Assembly (NCBI GenBank): GCA_038200385.1
Contig: JBBPYA010000317.1
Coordinates: 1-12,557 of the forward strand
Direction of reading: 5' to 3'
From: JBBPYA01 sp038200385
GTDB taxonomy: Bacteria; Actinomycetota; Actinomycetes; Mycobacteriales; Geodermatophilaceae
DNA: 12,557 bases
Position numbers and translations under genes: made by a program
In this document: positions 11,508 through 12,557 of the stretch, piece by piece
How the letters are laid out: every line of letters begins with the position of its first letter
Position numbering within the stretch: position 1 is the first letter of the stretch
Notes under the pieces: model-generated
Seen by the model: the letters and a program-made list of their open reading frames with translations, nothing else
What the model was told of the DNA's origin: nothing
The model's database searches: none

Positions 11508-12557
11508 CTACCGGAAGCCGCGCAGCCGCAGGCTGTTGGACACCACGAACACCGAGGACAGTGCCATCGCGGCGCCGGCCAGCATCGGGTTGAGCAGTCC
11601 GGCGGCGGCCAGCGGGATCGCGGCAACGTTGTAGCCGAAGGCCCAGATCAGGTTGCCCTTGATCGTGCGCAGCGTCCGGCGGGACAGCCGGATCGCGTCG
11701 GCGGCAACCCGCAGGTCCCCGCGCACCAGGGTCAGATCCGAGGCTTCGATCGCGACGTCGGTCCCGGTGCCCATCGCCAGCCCGAGATCGGCCTGGGCGA
11801 GCGCCGCGGCGTCATTGACACCGTCGCCGACCATGGCCACGACCTTGCCCTCACCCTGCAGCCGGGTGATGACGTCGACCTTCTCCTGCGGGAGGACGTC
11901 GGCGATCACCTCGTCGATGCCCACCTCGGCAGCGACATTGGCCGCCACGACACTGTTGTCCCCGGTGAGCAGGATGGGGGTGAGCCCCAGGCTCTTCAGA
12001 GTCCGGATCGCCTCGGCGCTGCTGTCCTTGATCGCGTCCGCGACCAGCAGCAGCCCGCGAGCCTGCCCGTCCCAGCTGACCGCCACGACGGTCCGGCCGT
12101 CGGCCTCGGCCTCGTGCCGGGCCCGCTCCAGGGCCTCCGGCAACGGTTGACCTCGCTCGGCGAGCAGCCGGCTGCGTCCGACGAGCACAGCGTGCCCGTC
12201 GACGGTGCCCTGCACGCCGAGACCCTCGATGTTGGCGAAGTCACTCACCGCGGGCAACGCCGACCCGCCCTCGGCCTCGGTCGCGCCGGTGGCCACCGCG
12301 CGCGCAATCGGGTGCTCGGAGGCGGCCTCGAGGGCGCCGGCCAGCCGCCGTACGACGGCCTGGTCCTCACCCTCGGCAGGAACCACGTCCACCAGGGACA
12401 TCCGGCCGGTGGTCACCGTCCCGGTCTTGTCCAGGACAACGGTGTCCACGGCGCGGGTGGCCTCGAGCACCTCCGGGCCCTTGATGATGATGCCCAATTG
12501 CGCGCCGCGCCCGGTCCCCACCATGAGCGCGGTCGGCGTGGCCAGCCCGAGCGCGCA
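11508..12557 (-). CDS. Copper-type P1B heavy-metal ATPase, C-terminal half (partial)
   Basis: The gene enters at the right edge and ends at TAG (11508-11510), leaving 349 residues. The visible part begins exactly at the second Cys of the expected C-P-C metal site in transmembrane helix 6 (CALGLATPTALMVGTG), so the CPC itself is cut. Next come the phosphorylation motif DKTGTVTTG (Asp codon at 12431-12429), the P1B nucleotide-binding motif SEHPIARAV, TGDN and the hinge GDGVNDAAAL. The last two helices have the Cu(I)-transporter marks: YN in helix 7 (WAFGYNVAAIPLAAAG) and M-x-x-S-S in helix 8 (AAMALSSVFVVSNSLRL). It should export Cu(I) from the cytosol using ATP. A TipAL-like regulator follows 95 bp downstream with its own promoter; a functional link is not implied. 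Confidence 0.93.
   Translation of the reverse strand, partial: CALGLATPTALMVGTGRGAQLGIIIKGPEVLEATRAVDTVVLDKTGTVTTGRMSLVDVVPAEGEDQAVVRRLAGALEAASEHPIARAVATGATEAEGGSALPAVSDFANIEGLGVQGTVDGHAVLVGRSRLLAERGQPLPEALERARHEAEADGRTVVAVSWDGQARGLLLVADAIKDSSAEAIRTLKSLGLTPILLTGDNSVVAANVAAEVGIDEVIADVLPQEKVDVITRLQGEGKVVAMVGDGVNDAAALAQADLGLAMGTGTDVAIEASDLTLVRGDLRVAADAIRLSRRTLRTIKGNLIWAFGYNVAAIPLAAAGLLNPMLAGAAMALSSVFVVSNSLRLRGFR

Overview
This is a high-GC chromosomal segment from an actinomycete (Actinomycetota). The evidence is the very high GC in third codon positions, frequent GTG/TTG starts, a probable Asp23-type operon with DUF6286 and AmaP-like genes, a deazaflavin (F420)-dependent nitroreductase-family protein, a DUF5709 protein and a TipAL-type MerR regulator. 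The genus cannot be told from the sequence alone.

Layout. Positions 1-1167 are the end of a probable Asp23/Gls24 envelope-stress operon: a 15-codon tail of an upstream gene, a DUF6286-type membrane protein, and an AmaP-like membrane anchor overlapping it by one base. Positions 1275-2306 encode a channel-like membrane protein of the conserved-TM-helix family with a repetitive Gln/Gly/Tyr/Pro tail. It is followed by two hairpins.

Positions 2399-6893 look like a decayed genomic island. The 3' half of a CAU-anticodon tRNA is present as a 43-bp direct repeat (one mismatch) at 2399-2441 and again inside the complete tRNA gene at 6854-6927. The 4.45 kb between the copies holds a frameshifted remnant of an IS1380-type transposase, a NarL-type response regulator, a membrane histidine kinase interrupted by an in-frame TAG, and a membrane protein with a frameshift near its C-terminus. 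No integrase was found. The arrangement is what a tRNA-targeted insertion that has lost its integrase would leave.

Positions 7019-8827 form a regulatory unit. A nitroreductase-family gene diverges from a TetR-family regulator, with two near-identical perfect palindromes between them as likely operators. A small P-loop kinase-like gene follows the regulator. Positions 9056-9922 encode a RIO-type kinase whose leader contains a short ORF and a hairpin covering the ribosome binding site. Next come a DUF5709 acidic protein (10043-10672), a TipAL-like MerR regulator on the minus strand with a textbook 19-bp-spacer promoter and a probable internal start for a TipAS-like short form, and the C-terminal half of a copper-type P1B ATPase running off the window end.

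No clearly new multi-gene system is visible. The most informative observations are the tRNA-flanked island with three independent gene lesions, the paired operators, the dual-product MerR gene and the possible attenuator in front of the RIO kinase.
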